This document shows, in pieces, positions 62,918 through 64,000 of a DNA stretch of 64,000 nucleotides (position 1 is its first letter; each line of letters starts with the position of its first letter). The translations under genes were made by a program, and so were the position numbers. The notes under the pieces are model-generated. The model saw only the letters and a list, made by a program, of their open reading frames with translations. It was not told the DNA's origin and searched no databases. The DNA is from Panacagrimonas sp965216845 (GTDB lineage Bacteria; Pseudomonadota; Gammaproteobacteria; Nevskiales; Nevskiaceae), in assembly GCA_965216845.1 (NCBI GenBank), contig OZ244200.1:1860001-1924000 (forward strand). Direction: 5' to 3'.

Positions 62918-63800
62918 CTTGTACACACGCCTTGGTATTGAGCCTTCAGCCTCGGAGCAGGAAATTAGAGCTGCAATAGCAAGATGCACAAATTCAACTG
63001 TCAAAACTGATGGTGCCGAGGTCCTGCTCAACCCGTCGAGGCGTCGGAACTATGATCGGGTTCATAGAACCCTGTCCGATATCGGTGTTCTTCGCGCTCA
63101 TCTTGGCTTGAGCCACGGAAACAACTGGGGAAGTCCTGAGTCTGATGACTTTTCCACTGAGCCAACTCACGGGCTCTCGTTACATGATGAACTCGTCGCG
63201 AAGATCAAGGGCTTTAACAAAAGAGCCAAGGTTAATGGCTTTGTAAATTCGGTTAAAGAGTTCATTGCAGGCATTTTCCGGCTCGCGGCCGTCTTTGGAG
63301 TAATAGCAGGCGTAATCTGGATAGTATCCGTTTGGGAAGATAGTTCTCGCTCGTCCAACACGCCCCGCAGTAGCTATTCGCCCCCTTCGCAGCCGGCATT
63401 TAGTGAACCTGCCCTTCAGCTTCCGCAATCGGGAACCGTCCGTCGATATACTTCGCGAGCAGGCGTCGCCCCGCTAGAAATAAAAACAAGCGCAGGTTCC
63501 AACTATTTGGTTAAGCTCGAAGATGTTTCTAGCGGAAGTAACATACTGGACGTATTTATCCGCGGCGGTTCAACAATAGAAATTGAGGTTCCTTTGGGAA
63601 CATACCGTTTGAAGTACGCGGCAGGCCAAACATGGTATGGATATGAGCATTATTTTGGGCCGTCAACCGGATACAGTAAAGCTGATTCCAATTTTAGGTT
63701 TTACAACGATGGCTATAGGGTCAGCGGATACACCGTCACCCTGTATCAAGTGCGCGATGGCAACCTTAGTACGAGCAGGTTGTCACCGGGGCAGTTCTAG
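62910..63800 (+). CDS. Membrane protein with J-like domain lacking HPD (cassette 5)
   Basis: A 296-residue protein I cannot assign. The N-terminus (MRNLYTRLGIEPSASEQEIRAAI) and NPSRRRNYDRVH look like the ends of a J domain. The HPD loop is replaced by sequence around CTNSTVKTDGAEVL, so DnaK activation is unlikely. One membrane segment lies at about 119-142. A Ser/Pro-rich stretch and a beta-rich C-terminal domain follow, with FIRGGSTIEIEVPLGTYRLKYAAGQTWYG, a pattern seen in small immunoglobulin-like or carbohydrate-binding folds. The topology is probably J-like part inside, beta domain outside. It is translated with the TerB-DnaJ gene. Confidence 0.75.
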   Translation: MRNLYTRLGIEPSASEQEIRAAIARCTNSTVKTDGAEVLLNPSRRRNYDRVHRTLSDIGVLRAHLGLSHGNNWGSPESDDFSTEPTHGLSLHDELVAKIKGFNKRAKVNGFVNSVKEFIAGIFRLAAVFGVIAGVIWIVSVWEDSSRSSNTPRSSYSPPSQPAFSEPALQLPQSGTVRRYTSRAGVAPLEIKTSAGSNYLVKLEDVSSGSNILDVFIRGGSTIEIEVPLGTYRLKYAAGQTWYGYEHYFGPSTGYSKADSNFRFYNDGYRVSGYTVTLYQVRDGNLSTSRLSPGQF

Positions 63801-63817
63801 GCCGTGTACGAATTGAG

Positions 63818-63889
63818 CCCTAACAAGTGGTTGCAACGGACAGTCACTCCGCTACGCTCCGTTCCTGCCGCTGAACCACGGCGTTGGGC
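63818..63889 (+). other. attC: attC5 (short type, 72 bp)
   Basis: R'' CCCTAAC (63818-63824) is complementary to GTTAGGG of attC4, and R' is GTTGGGC (63883-63889). GGTTGCAACGG and CCGCTGAACC are the L arms. Cassette 5 spans 62158-63883. Confidence 0.92.
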
Positions 63890-63999
63890 GACAAGAACGG
63901 CTCAAGATCGTCTAGTAGTTCATCGAACGGCTTGCCGGTTTCTAGGTTCGTGGCGTAAAGCCCCGCGAATGCTTGCGGGGTCAGCTTTCGCACAAGCGA
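63844..63999 (-). CDS. Possible minus-strand ORF in cassette 6 (partial)
   Basis: The minus strand is open from the window edge to a TGA at 63846-63844 inside attC5. It gives 51 residues including LTPQAFAGLYATNLETGKP and FDELLDDLEPFL. This has protein-like composition, while plus-strand frames in the same stretch contain stops. If real, the gene faces intI and cannot be driven by the array promoter, and it reads into attC5. The start and most of the gene are outside the window. I do not recognise it. Confidence 0.35.
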   Translation of the reverse strand, partial: SLVRKLTPQAFAGLYATNLETGKPFDELLDDLEPFLSPNAVVQRQERSVAE

Positions 64000-64000
64000 A

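Larger units (their letters stand above)
55905..64000. mobile_element. Chromosomal integron with five complete cassettes
   Basis: The order is intI (minus strand), attI, then cassettes on the plus strand: 57005-58034, 58035-58714, 58715-59809, 59810-62157 and 62158-63883. A sixth cassette leaves the window. Boundaries are placed between G and TT of each GTT box. The cassette array is less GC-rich than the backbone, as expected for acquired genes. There are no transposase genes or terminal inverted repeats in view, and housekeeping genes lie upstream, so a sedentary chromosomal integron is likely. The array end is not visible. Confidence 0.93.

Overview
The window is a GC-rich bacterial chromosome segment, almost certainly from a gammaproteobacterium. 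The evidence is ZipA, a 6S RNA gene placed between zapA and the 5-formyl-THF cyclo-ligase gene, a TIGR02449 family protein, the infB-rbfA-truB-rpsO-pnp order, and SohB/DegP/PepN/RsmJ of the gammaproteobacterial type. PhaR implies polyhydroxyalkanoate metabolism. I cannot name the genus; Nevskiales- or Chromatiales-like lineages are only a guess.

Layout. 1-5982: translation and RNA operon (infB 3' part, rbfA, truB, rpsO, pnp), ending in a three-hairpin stretch that could be a small RNA. 6400-11747: phaR, gluQ, a HAD phosphatase, a rubrerythrin / Fe-S oxidoreductase / DUF3501 operon, and queF. 11872-18197: smc, zipA and ligA. 18381-21120: two tandem paralogous lipoproteins of unknown function. 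21422-30363: pgm, small genes, sixA-like, rsmJ, an SCP2 protein, pepN and phoBR, with a Pho box before phoB. 30557-41057: a nitronate monooxygenase-padR operon with a perfect palindrome, a DUF4212/sodium-solute symporter pair, a frameshifted AhpD-family remnant, msrA, a tetR-MBL operon divergent from an SDR with two matching operators, an outer-membrane barrel and a radical SAM protein. 41078-55668: clpB with a heat-shock-type promoter, a sugar transferase, the fau-6S-zapA locus, a Do protease, PEBP protein, sohB, and a hemH-AGCS-APC transporter group.

55905-64000 is the standout region: a chromosomal integron. An IntI integrase gene is divergent from an attI region and at least five gene cassettes, each ending in a readable attC site; the array continues beyond the window. 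Cassette boundaries are exact, because the R-double-prime box of each attC is the reverse complement of the box at the upstream junction. Contents: (1) an Mrr-type restriction endonuclease; (2) a MerC-like membrane protein fused to a GDCCVxC domain; (3) a DUF3644 protein with an Rx4H HEPN-like motif; (4) a whole restriction-modification unit (Vsr, C5 cytosine methyltransferase, Eco29kI-like GIY-YIG nuclease) in one 2.3-kb cassette; (5) a two-gene cassette with a TerB-DnaJ fusion and a membrane protein carrying a J-like domain without HPD. Three of five cassettes look like anti-invader functions, so the array may act as a defence reservoir. Cassette 5 is the best candidate for an undescribed system.
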